From Promerops cafer (lineage: Eukaryota; Chordata; Aves; Passeriformes; Nectariniidae), in contig VZSE01008348.1 in the NCBI GenBank assembly GCA_013398275.1, positions 124,001 to 188,000 of the forward strand: a stretch of DNA of 64,000 nt, in the 5' to 3' direction. The notes below the pieces were generated by a model. It searched no databases, had not been told where the DNA came from, and saw only the letters and a list, made by a program, of their open reading frames with translations. Positions 1 to 10,279 of this stretch are shown here, piece by piece (position 1 is the stretch's first letter; each line of letters begins with the position of its first letter). The position numbers were made by a program, and so were the translations under genes.

Positions 1-18
1 CTATAAATGCACACATAC

Positions 19-471
19 AGAATCGTAGAATGGTTTGGGTGGGAAGGGATCTTAGAGACCATCTCATTTGAAGCCCCCTGCCATGGGCAGGGACACCTTC
101 CACTAGACTAGGTTGCTTAAAGCCCCATCCACCTTGGCCTTGAACACTGCCAAGGGTTCCATTCCCCCTTGTCCTATCGTCACGTGACCTTGTGAAAAGT
201 CCCTTTCAAGCTCTCTTGTAGGGCCTCTTTAGGTACTGGAAGGTGCTCTAAGGTCTCTCTGGGGTCTTCTCTTCTCCAGGATGAACAGCCCCAGCTCTCT
301 CAGCCTGTCTTCACAGAAGATGTGCTCCAGCCCTCTGGCCATCTTCATGGTCCTGCTCTGGGCCATCTCCAGCATGTCCATGATGTTCTTATGTCAGGAT
401 TTCAGAGCTGAATGCAGTGCTCAGGTGGCATCTCACAGGAGTGAGGTAGAGGGGAATATCTCCTCCCTCGG
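19..471 (-). mobile_element. CR1 LINE fragment, 3' end, antisense, with internal deletion
   Basis: On the + strand this begins with a diverged AGAATCATAGAATGG-type motif, the reverse complement of a CR1 3' end. It continues through the typical antisense 3' UTR (CCTGCCATGGGCAGGGACAC, then the 'caaagccccatcc' and 'ggccttgaacact' motifs). Near 157-160 it jumps to antisense ORF2 C-terminal sequence ('ccccttgtcctatcg', 'tctcttctccagg', 'gaacagccccagctctctcag'). Relative to the CR1 3' end as I know it, roughly 200 bases are missing at that junction. The element is 5'-truncated near 471 and cannot code. Identification is by recalled CR1 motifs, not alignment; the subfamily is not assigned. Confidence 0.9.
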
Positions 472-3400
472 CCATATATGTACATCCATATACAGATATA
501 TGTATAAAATGACCACTGGGTCCCCTTCATCCATTGTCATCACAGCCCTTCAGCGAGTAAGCCAATCAGGATCTCCCTTTTCAGGAGACATAATGACTTT
601 TTCTCAGCAGACTGGCATTTCAATGAGCTCAGTGCCTTAATTCTTCATTACAAATGCCCCCAAAATGTCCCAAGGAGGAAATCGGTCCTAGTAGTCAGTA
701 GCTCCCAGGACTGATGACGAGCTCATGGCCTTGAGCTGCCTTATCAAGCCTTTCTGGTAAATGAGAGCTGCACTGATGACACATCAGTCCCCTGGCACAG
801 TGCCTGATTGCAATGGTGGGTTACGTGCCTTGGCCAGCAGTCTCACGGTCGAGATCCTTTGGGACACTGATATGAGTGCCATCTGGTCTCAATTACTTAT
901 TGGACTCTCATTTATCTAGTTGGTTTAATACTTCCTGCCCACATCTGTGAAGTGGAGCTGGCTCCTCTGTCCTTTTTACTGCACCAGACATGAAAATATC
1001 CCAGCATCTTTGGCTGGGAAGAGTGAATTCCCTGAGTTTTCCTGCTATGACCTTGTTCATAAGAGATCTTTTGCCACCGAACTCCCCTGCCAGTTCCCAA
1101 GAAGTTTCTCATCTTTCAGTAGGTTTACAAAACTTACTGTCAACCCAGAACATCCTTTACCAGAAGTTCTTCACTATTTTTTTTTCTTTAATGGTCCTGG
1201 TTTCCTCTCCACATTTGATCTGTCATGATACAGACTTTCCTGTTCTCCCCATTCCCTTCTGCTTTCCAAATGGAGATCTTTTCTTTATAGTAGTCTTGGT
1301 AACTATTTTACTGATAGACATTGGGCTCAATATTTCTTAAAATGCCAATTTCTTTTGGAATGTAGGCTTGTTGAATTTTCTGTTTGTTTTCAAAAACAGC
1401 CCTCAAATTTATGTAGTCTTCTTCCTTCTGGGACTGCTTCTCTGTCCCACAATGCTGTTGAGCCCAGCTCTACTGTGATTAACAGTACCGAGCTCCCTCC
1501 ACCAAAACCTGCTTGAACGAGGGCCTGTGCAGCACTAAAGATCAAATGGCATCTTGTAGAGGTAGAATGCCAAGGCAGAATGGCATCCTATGTTGCGGAT
1601 TTTTTTTGCAGGACTAATTATTCTAAGAATCAGGAAGTTGTTGCTTATGGACATAACATCTCATCCTGCTGCAGCATTGCATCTTTATAAAGACACCCAA
1701 ACCCTCCTCCCATTGCTACCTGCCTTCATCTTCCTACCCTCACTTAATGTTTTCTGGCAACTGTCATAGTCTTGGTAAGGAGTTCAGTAGTGCACTCCTA
1801 GCAGTATATTTTTATTGTTAGAGTCTGCCTACAAGAGCACTGTTGTGCTTCTCTTTAGCCACAGTTTTTTTACAGTGTTGCAGGTTACCTAGTCTCTCCT
1901 GCACAGTGCCACTCCTCCACTAAGCATCCTACAGTATCATTACCATAAAGCTGGTAGCATGGCAACACAGGCTCCTATTGATTATCCTTTCTCCTGCGCG
2001 TCTCTGAGGTTTCCTTTGCACCAGGGTTTTGGTCTCATGCCAAGCCTGAGGGGTGCCCTGTCTCTTTTTCAGGTCTGACATCAGTGCAGAATTACACATA
2101 AGATTTGGTTTTGATCAGACATTCAACATAGCGTGTGCCAGTCTATTGGATTTGTGGGCCGTTGGATCCTGAGCTTAAAATATGACAAGTTTGGAGCATT
2201 TTTATTAGTTAAGTATCTCCTCCAATTAAACAAATCTCCTCTTACTTTTGCTCTATCAGCCCCCTACCTGTCTTGCACACCCATCCATTTGTTAAGGGTG
2301 TAAAATTCACCTTAGGCAAGGAATGTCTTTCTGCTATCATCTTACCTAAAATTGCACTCAAGCCAGGCTAAGATAAAAGGAAAAATATATATTCATAATA
2401 AATATGTATAATTTATAATATAGATGTAATTTGTAATGAAAGATAAATAATTATTTATAAAATCCATGCTAATCAAGCTGTAAATATTTTTTAAAGATTT
2501 CACAGAGATTAAGAAAAGATAAAAACCCACCCAAACTCTACATCTAATCTACTCATGCAGCAATTATCTCAGAAAAGGCTCCTTTTTCTTTCTCAGCTGA
2601 TCTTCTCTTTCTCATGCCAGGGAGATTTTCAGAGCCTCAGGACATGTGTCAGCTGCTTCCATTTGATAGCTTCCATCAGTGAAACTCATATATAGAAAAA
2701 ATCTCCTGTTAGAAAATTTCTATCAGAGGAGTCTTGCAGTACCACTGAAGAGAGAATCCCATTTCAGTTTCTCCTTTTCTCTCCTTTTTTTTTCAGAGGG
2801 CTGATAGATCTTACTGCAAATCTCTCTTCTTTTGGGGGACACAGAAAATTCCTATTGGTCCAGTCTCTCACCCTTAACCCATCCTGCTCATTCCTGACCC
2901 AGGAGACCATCTGGATACTTTTGCTGAAAACAAAGTTTATTGCCTGTCCTTAGAAAGGTCATTATTTCTGCATATCTAGGAGCCAACTCCTAACCTTAGC
3001 TGGCTAATAACAGTTCTTGGATTCAAGGAAGGCTAAAATTATCCTTCATTATCCTCTGTGGTTCGTTGAGGTAGTCCCACATGAAATATACCTTTCACTT
3101 CACCTTCCTTTCCGCGTTGGTCTGTGTGTCAAGGCACAGCTAACAGGAGTGTCTACACATGAAAATTGCATGGATCATTGCTGGCCCTTTACTGAGTGCA
3201 GGCACCATGGTGCTTTGAGAGCTTTCAGTTGACTGGTCTCCAGCTTTTTTCTCTTGGACATCCCATAACAGCTTGAAACTTGTGTTTGAATAACTTGGGG
3301 AGGAGTCTGAGAACTGATTTTCTTGCCAGGGTCAAGGATACTGAATTTTCTCAATCGCACATGCACTATTCTACTTTTAGTCTTGGTCTAGCTGGAAAAA

Positions 3401-5607
3401 GAATTGAGGAGCATTTGTGCAGTTAAAGGACAAAACAGCTTAAATGGTAGTTGTTAGCTAGATATCCTCATATGATGAGCCTGAGCAAAGTGCCTCAGCC
3501 CCTGTGCTTGTAGTGCTCTCCCCAGTGTGCAGGGACCCAAGGGCTTTTCATCAACTGAATCTTCATTGCCCCAATCCCATCCTTCATCAGATAGCACTGG
3601 ACACAAACCATCACTCGTAGTGCTGAGCAGGGCTTGGAATTTGTCCACAGTCAAAGTTCTTCAACCTCATTTGACTCCTCTACCTCACAGCTTTCATGCA
3701 CAAGGAGAATGCTTCAACAAGGTGGCAGATCCCTTCACTAATATTTTCTTGTGTTTTGGGGTTTCTAAAGGCAAGCATGCTTGGACCACATGAAAACAGT
3801 CAGAAGGATTCTTCCCGTTGCCATATCTCAGGCTGTAATGTTTCCCTGCAAAATGTGGGGATCATATTCATTCTAGAGAAAAGCTGGTCTTTGATCCCAT
3901 ACAGAAAACGTGTATATCAGACGGTTGTTCCAAAAAGAAAACCAAAATAATTAAAAGTCCTTTGATTGCAAAAGGTTTGTCTTTAAGAAGAATATCTTTT
4001 CCATCTCCTCCATGAAGAAAGAGGATCTCAAACAAGGAGGAGATTAACTTTAGGAGCATGTGTTTAGTCAGTCCAGGGCTTTGCTGAGACTCAATATCCA
4101 TGAAGTGCTCCTTGGGAGCCCAGCCTGGGGTTGTGCTTCCCACGCTTCCCATCTCAGTGGGGCCAGATAAAAAGACGCCTGCTGGGGCACATCTGGTGGC
4201 TAGATTAAGGGACTCGGACAGACTCTGAGACACCACCCTGGAGATACCATGGCCTACTCTGAACATAGCTCAAGCTCCCACATCACAGCTTCAGTCTGCA
4301 AATTAGCTCCCATTTACAGCACACTGGGTAGCTGAGTGTTTGAAGCACTCAGTTTTAAAGCCAAATATACCCCCAAGGAGGCTCCACCTGTACAAATAAA
4401 TTAGTTTCAAATTGTGAAGCCAGTGAGGTTCAGAATAAGAGATAGGATGCAGTCGTGTACCATGGGCACATTATCACTCTCACTGGGGCAAATTAAAAGC
4501 TTCTTTTCCATGCATCTGGAAATGCCATGTAGTTGTGGTTTTCAGGCTAAAAATTTCCATGCCCCATCTTTAGAATATATTGGCAGATACAAAGAGGGAA
4601 TTGCTCCCACTGTCCAACAAGAAACAATGCTGACACCTTCCTTTGAAAATACTACTAGCTGCAGGACAGCTGAGATAAGAAATCAAGAGTTCAGAAAATA
4701 AATAGACACTAATGAGAAGAAATATATATTATTTAGAGTGTTTTAGTGGTAAGTAGTTTTGATTTCATTGAATTAAAGTCTCACAGGAGGAAAAATACTT
4801 CTCTCTGTGAGCACAGACCATTTTCTCAGAGGCCATTTTCATTAGGGCTGCAAATGTGGGCTGCCCTGGAAGCTGCAGCATGTGTGGATGACTGGTGCAG
4901 AACAGCTGAGCACAGAAGAGGTTAAGAAAGTGGTACATGAAGCGAAGGACCCAAAAAAAGAACATAGCCACCTGAAGCTAACAAGAAAGAAGAAATACAG
5001 TGCAAGGAGGAAAGAGTTAAAAAAGGAACCATGCATAATTAGCACAGTGTTTGCACAGTGTTTGTGGTCAAAATGTCCTTAATTTTTACATGTATCAAAA
5101 TATGTCTGGTATTGCTCAGGAAATACTGCCAAAAATATACCAGAAAAATTTCTCTGGTTCCAAAAGGCGAATTCAGTTATTTTGGCTTTCCATCCTGATT
5201 TGAAATGCAGGTCTAGCAGTGGGTAGTGATGTCTTTTCTGATCAGGTCTTGATGTTTCCATGGTAGGTGACTGGGGACTCAAAACTTCCCTGCCACAAAA
5301 TGGCTGACAGCAAGTTGGCTTGTTTTGCACAGCAAAGATCAGAGACTTGTCATTAAAACACACACACAGCACCTCTAAAAGGCAGCACTTTTACAGGCTG
5401 AGAACACAACCAGCTGCTGTCACACTGAAACTCATTAGAGCTTACTTGGGGCTTTGTGTCTTAAGGTGTGTATTTACTGGCACATCACAAGTAATTACTC
5501 ATTAACAAACCCTTACTTCCCACTGCCATCTGCATCTTGCAATTTCTGCCCTCAGTGAAACAGTAGCAAATAGCCAAACTCCCTGCCTAGCCTGTAACCC
5601 AGCACTC
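472..5607. other. Unassigned non-coding stretch upstream of CYSLTR2
   Basis: I see no recognisable exon, RNA gene or young repeat. Open frames here are short (at most about 130 codons), overlap on both strands and show no known motif. A strongly AT-rich patch lies at about 2376-2462. If CYSLTR2 has untranslated 5' exons and a promoter, as in mammals, they should lie here or further left. I cannot point to a specific promoter. Stretches such as 480-1600 could be old repeats too diverged to name. Confidence 0.5.
2376..2462. repeat. AT-rich low-complexity tract
   Basis: About 87 bases almost entirely of A and T, with repeated ATAAT, TATA and AATTTATAAT runs. There is no exact repeat unit, so it is low-complexity DNA and not a microsatellite. 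Confidence 0.7.
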
Positions 5608-5632
5608 ACATCACTTCTTTTCACTTTGGCAG
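5605..5632 (+). other. CYSLTR2: Probable 3' splice acceptor before the CYSLTR2 coding exon
   Basis: A pyrimidine-rich run ('tcacttcttttcactttggc') ends in AG at 5631-5632, only four bases before the ATG. A branch-point-like CTCAC lies at 5605-5609, with its A at 5608, 24 bases upstream of the AG. In mammals the whole CYSLTR2 coding region sits in one exon preceded by untranslated exons, so an acceptor here is expected. That it is used in this species is inference; no matching donor was identified upstream. Confidence 0.7.
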
Positions 5633-5636
5633 GAAA

Positions 5637-6578
5637 ATGGAGATGCTGGCTCAAACTGTGAATATTTCCAAGATGTCCCTAGATGGCAACTTCACTAACA
5701 GCTCCTCCAACTGTACAATTGACGGCTTCAAACAAGTAATTTATCCCATCATGTATTTCTTTATCTTCTTCCTGGGTGCTGTTGGAAACAGCCTCTCCAT
5801 TTATGTTTTCTTCCAGACTTCGCAAAGGATCTCAGTAAACATTTACATGCAGAACTTGGCTATTTCAGACCTCATGTTTGTGAGCACTTTGCCCTTTCGG
5901 GCCTCATATTTCCTCTTGGGATCACGTTGGATATTTGGTGATATCCTCTGCAGGATCATGACTTACACCTTGTACGTGAATATGTACTGCAGCATTTATT
6001 TCCTCACCGTGCTCAGCGTGGTTCGTTTCATTGCCATCGTCCACCCGTTCAAACACGGAAAAGTGACCAACACAAAGTATGCCAGGATTACCTGTGTGGC
6101 CATATGGATCTTCGTGCTGGCAGCTGCCAGCCCCCTGTTGAACAAGGGAGTCGCTGGCTACAGCAACCCAGCCAAATGCTTGGACCTCCACCCCTCCAGC
6201 ACGCACAGGCTCCTCCTGATGAACAGCTTTGTCCTTGTCGTGGGCTTCATTCTGCCGTTCTGCACAATTGTGTTCTGCTATGTCTTTGCCATCAGAGCGC
6301 TGCTCAAGTCAAGGGCTCTGCAGAGCAAGAGGGCAGTCAGTCACAGGAAGGCGCTGTTAACCATTATCATCACTCTCATCCTCTCCCTCATCTGTTTCCT
6401 GCCGTATCACATCCTGAGAACTGTCCACCTGATGTACAGCAGCTGCCAGGCCAACCTGCACAAGGCACTGGTGGTCACTCTCTGCCTCGCTGACATGAAC
6501 AGCTGCCTCAATCCCTTCCTCTATTACTTCACTGCTGAAAATTTCAAAGCAAAAATCAGAAGTTTGTGCTGCAGGTAG
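5637..6578 (+). CDS. CYSLTR2: Cysteinyl leukotriene receptor 2 (class A GPCR)
   Basis: A 313-residue plasma-membrane receptor for LTC4/LTD4, coupling mainly to Gq. Seven hydrophobic helices are visible, at about residues 34-60, 66-89, 102-135, 148-167, 195-222, 239-263 and 274-297, then a short helix 8. Seen motifs: GN at 50-51; LAISD with D78 (2.50); C105 and C181 for the extracellular disulfide; VVRF with R130 in place of DRY; W157; P207; CFLPYH with P256; NPFLY at 292-296. R88, Y113, Y257 and R261 match ligand-contacting R79, Y104, Y249 and R253 of CysLT1. The N-terminus has four N-glycosylation sequons (N9, N18, N21, N25). WIFGD, VVRF and NPxLY favour CYSLTR2 over CYSLTR1, which has DPLLY. 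The ATG at 5637 has A at -3 and G at +4. The protein is about 33 residues shorter than human (346), mainly in the C-terminal tail, which ends in two cysteines that could be palmitoylated. No frameshift or missing core residue is seen. Confidence 0.95.
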   Translation: MEMLAQTVNISKMSLDGNFTNSSSNCTIDGFKQVIYPIMYFFIFFLGAVGNSLSIYVFFQTSQRISVNIYMQNLAISDLMFVSTLPFRASYFLLGSRWIFGDILCRIMTYTLYVNMYCSIYFLTVLSVVRFIAIVHPFKHGKVTNTKYARITCVAIWIFVLAAASPLLNKGVAGYSNPAKCLDLHPSSTHRLLLMNSFVLVVGFILPFCTIVFCYVFAIRALLKSRALQSKRAVSHRKALLTIIITLILSLICFLPYHILRTVHLMYSSCQANLHKALVVTLCLADMNSCLNPFLYYFTAENFKAKIRSLCCR

Positions 6579-6598
6579 CTGGTGCAGAATTGCAAAAC

Positions 6599-6604
6599 AA
6601 TAAA
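6599..6604 (+). terminator. CYSLTR2: Candidate CYSLTR2 polyadenylation signal
   Basis: A canonical AATAAA starts 21 bases after the stop codon, with GT-rich sequence ('gtctgtgtgctgtgctgctgg') about 55-75 bases further on. Its use would give an extremely short 3' UTR. Further AATAAA hexamers at 8717-8722 and 8819-8824 are possible distal sites giving a 3' UTR of about 2.2 kb. RNA evidence is needed to choose. Confidence 0.5.
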
Positions 6605-9600
6605 TATGTACGATACTGATGGGATCTCTAGACTGGCTTCATACTATTCCATGACAGAGTCTGTGTGCTGTGCTGCTGGCCAGCCTGCAGCTCCTCTGCT
6701 CACTGTCAGGCATCTCTGGAGCAGAAGTCTATGGGAGAGAGCTCTTTGTGGGTGACCAAAACTGAGTCAGGATGACCACAGGTCAGGTGGCTGGGTATGA
6801 TCCCTGGTTGTCTTCTGTTTAGAAGTGTAGAGATACCTCTGTTGTTTACCCTCCCCAGGACAAGGCATTGAAAGGAATTCACCTTGCTACTGGAGTCCCT
6901 TTATTTAGTTTCACAATACTGAGTGACTTGAAAGGGAAACTGCTCACCTGACTACTTCATTGTCTGTGCCTGAGCCTCTCAGCACTCCATTTCCCTGCAT
7001 GTGCAGGGGTTCAGACACTGTGATTCCCTACACATTCACAGTACCCTGCCAGTTGCCCTTGCAAACACTGGCAAAGGGGTTGCACATTAAAGAAATGTAA
7101 AGCATCACTGATGCTTTGTACTGAGGCTGACTTAAAAGGCAGGAAGAGAGGCAAACAGGACCCAGCACTGGCTCAGGCTGCCCAGAAGTCACTAACATTT
7201 CTAAATTTTCCACTCTGAGCCAGCCACTGAGATATTCTGCTTAACATTTCATGGGTTGTCAAGTGAGAGGATGATTTCAAGCAAGTGGCATCATCATGGA
7301 GTGTTGTGAGTAAGATGACTGCTGGCAGTGAGGGCAGGATGCGGGCACCCAGAGCACTGGGCTGCATCCTGCAGCTCTTCATGTGGTGTCAATTCCTTCA
7401 AGGTCATTGCAACACTTTGTTTGTATGCCCAGTGTTGCCAGTGCTTTTCACAAAGCTGAGGCTAAGCAGTTCCATTCCCACGCAAGGATCCAAAGACAAA
7501 CTTTTAAAATTATTTTGGTCCAGAAAGGTAGCTAGGGAGTGGTTTCCTCTGCACAGGTGAATCAGTCTGACACCAAACTGCTGCCAAAGGCATTCCAAAT
7601 CCCTCATCTTCAGTCTCCTCTGAGGAGGAAACTTCAATTTTTTCATAGGATTAACTTCGTGTTGGTTTGAATTTCCTACATCAAACATGAAAGAATGCAA
7701 CAGGGAAGCACTAACCCAGGTACAGGAAGAAAGATGGGCAACAGACAAGGTGGAGGAGAGCTTTTTTGGAAAGCAATGAGAATCTACTCCTATGTGTACT
7801 TTGGAGAATTTCATCAAATGGCTGTCTGTATTTGTAAGTCTCTGAATATTTTCTAAAATATGTTTTCTGAAAATTAGACCTAAGTGAAAACAGGCTCCAA
7901 TCTCAGACCATATTTAGATTTTGGGTTTAATTACCTCATCTTCTACTAAAACAGACAAGAAGTTTAGTCATATTTTCCAAGAAAGCAGCTGGGCTTATAT
8001 GAAAACTAATAAAAATGCTGAAAACCTTCCCTCACCGTGAAATTCAACCAAAGGACGGTTTCTGCCTGTGAAGATACTTCTCAATGCTCCGAACTTTTTG
8101 AGGAGAAAGAACTCCATAAACTGAATGTTATTGCTCCCAAACAAAAATAACAGCAGAGAGCTATTTTTAGCTCTGTCTGAAATATGCAGAAAACAAATCA
8201 TTGCTGGTCAGGTGGAAAAGTACTTGGCAAATCACTGGGAAAGACACATTTTTTCTTTGCTATCTAAGGGTTATGTTCAATCTATTTCAGTCACTTGATG
8301 CTGCCTTTGATGTAAGCACAGAGTTTTGTCAGAAGTCTTCACTAACGTTCATGCTTCCAATCCTTATTTCAATAATGCAGCATCATACCTGAGAGCTGAC
8401 CTAATGATGCCACATGAACTCCTTGATCCCATGTTGTTGATGAAAAAGGGAATATTAGCAGTGGTTTGCAATGGGAATATGATTGAGAGGGTAACCATGC
8501 AGATATAGCAGGCACATAATTGGAAGGAAGGGACAAACCCTTTTTCTGTTGTTTTCACCTGTCAGGAGGAGACCTGAACAGCAGTAAGTGACAAGCTTGA
8601 AGCCTCTCATGAGACACCACCCACTTCAAATACTGCAAGAGAATGCAAAAAGTTAGTCACAGTCTAATCTCACCAACATGCTTCTGTCTGTATCTGTACA
8701 GTGCATCCGATTATCAAATAAATTTGCATTTAAAGGATATATGTATCTCACAAGGTCACTTTTTTTGTATTAACCATGCTACAACTTTGTTGCCAATTAA
8801 CTGTCAGACCTGTGTTTTAATAAACTAGTTTTACCTGTGGCTGAAGATATGTTTTTTTATTGATCACACAGCTAACAAGGGATGTCCTCTGAGTGCAGGG
8901 GAGAAGGAACAAGAAACAGATACTGAGTTTCTGTAAGTGGGCCATCATTTCACAAGACTGAAATGTCCTTGGAGGTGTGAGAACATCCTGCTGCCTTATT
9001 CACTTTACTGACAAAATAGTGGGGAACATGAGTCAAAATCTGAGGTGCAGATAAAGTAGTAGAATTTTTAAATTATGATTTACTAATGAAAGGATTCAAG
9101 ACCATCCTTGTCAGAGATCTTCCCATGAAGTTTCAACAACACTTGTATAACATGCCACATTCCTATTTACTGCCTTTTTTCCATTTACTGCTCTTGCATG
9201 TCTCTACTCACGGAGTTGAAGATTAGGGTTCTTCACTGTGGAAGTATCATAGTAAAAAATGTAGTTTAAAAAGCACCAACATATCTATTCTAAAAAATAA
9301 AGCTCCTGACAGTTAAATTGCTAGCAATGCCTCTAGGTCTCTCAAGGGACCACATTCCCCTTAAAAAGTACTTTGATATGTTTCCTCAAATTTCCAGGAG
9401 GCAAAATCTAAGAATAGCTATGTGCATAGAAAATTAAAGAAACAGTAAACTTGTGAGCTTGAAGGAGACATAAGAAGAGGAAATGAAGTCTTTAAGTGAC
9501 TTGGACCCTTAAGCAGCAGCAAATTATCTACTTTCATATGCACATTTTCCTGCCATTCAGGGAACCCCTGGTATTCCTAGACAAAGTTAATTTTTCAGTT

Positions 9601-9734
9601 CAAAGCTGCGCTAGAGTCATAGAGAGACAGCAGAAGGAAATGCCACACTTCACATCAGCTTTTAAGCCCCATTTTGAGACCACGTGTGGCTGTGATTGCC
9701 CAATGGAGTGGGGTCGCAGCGAGCAGGGGAGCAT
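6605..9734. other. Downstream of CYSLTR2: possible 3' UTR and unassigned sequence
   Basis: No further coding exon is recognised. The first 2.2 kb could be 3' UTR if a distal AATAAA (8717 or 8819) is used. The remainder is ordinary AT-rich intergenic DNA with no repeat I can name. Confidence 0.4.
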
Positions 9735-10279
9735 TGCATGACTGGGATCCTCCCCCTCTACTCCCCTCTCCTGAGACCCCACCAAGAGAGCTCTGTCCAG
9801 CTCTGGGACCTCCCACACGAGAAAGACTTGGGCATGTTGGAGCGAGTTCAGACCAGGGCCATGAAGATGGTCAGAGGGCTGGAGCACCTCTCCTGTGAAG
9901 ATAGGCTGAGAGAGTTGGGGGTATTTCAGTCTGGAGAAAAGAAGGCTCCAGGGCAATCTTATAGCACTTTCCAGTACCTTAAGGAGGCTACGGAAGAGTT
10001 AGAAAGGGACTTTTGACAATGTAGTGACAGGACTAGGGGAAACGGCTTGAAACTGCAAGAGGGCAGGTTTAGATTAGAAATTATGAAGAAATTCTTTACT
10101 GTGAGGGTGGTGAGGCACTGAAACAGGTTGCCCAAAGATGTTGTGTATGCTCCACCACTGCAAGTGTTCAAGGCCGGGCTGGATGGGGCTTTGAGCACAC
10201 TGGTCTAATGAAATGTATCTCTGACCACAGTTGGGAGATTGAAACTTTGTTCCAATCCATTCTATCATTCTATGATTTT
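9735..10279 (+). mobile_element. CR1 LINE fragment, ORF2 C-terminus plus 3' end, sense
   Basis: The sense strand reads like the CR1 ORF2 C-terminal segment: 'gttggagcgagttcagaccagggcc' gives the peptide LERVQTRAMKMVRGLEHLS, then RLRELG. It runs through the 3' UTR ('aaattctttactgtgagggtggtgaggcactg', 'gttcaaggccgggctggatgg') to a terminal TTCTATCATTCTATGATTTT. Frameshifts and stops make it non-functional. It is 5'-truncated, as most CR1 copies are. Confidence 0.93.

Noticed and set aside
5922..6493. Other-frame and antisense open frames within CYSLTR2 (5922-6206 minus; 6104-6493 plus, another frame)
   Set aside because: They are shadows of the GC-richer receptor coding sequence; the receptor frame alone carries conserved motifs.
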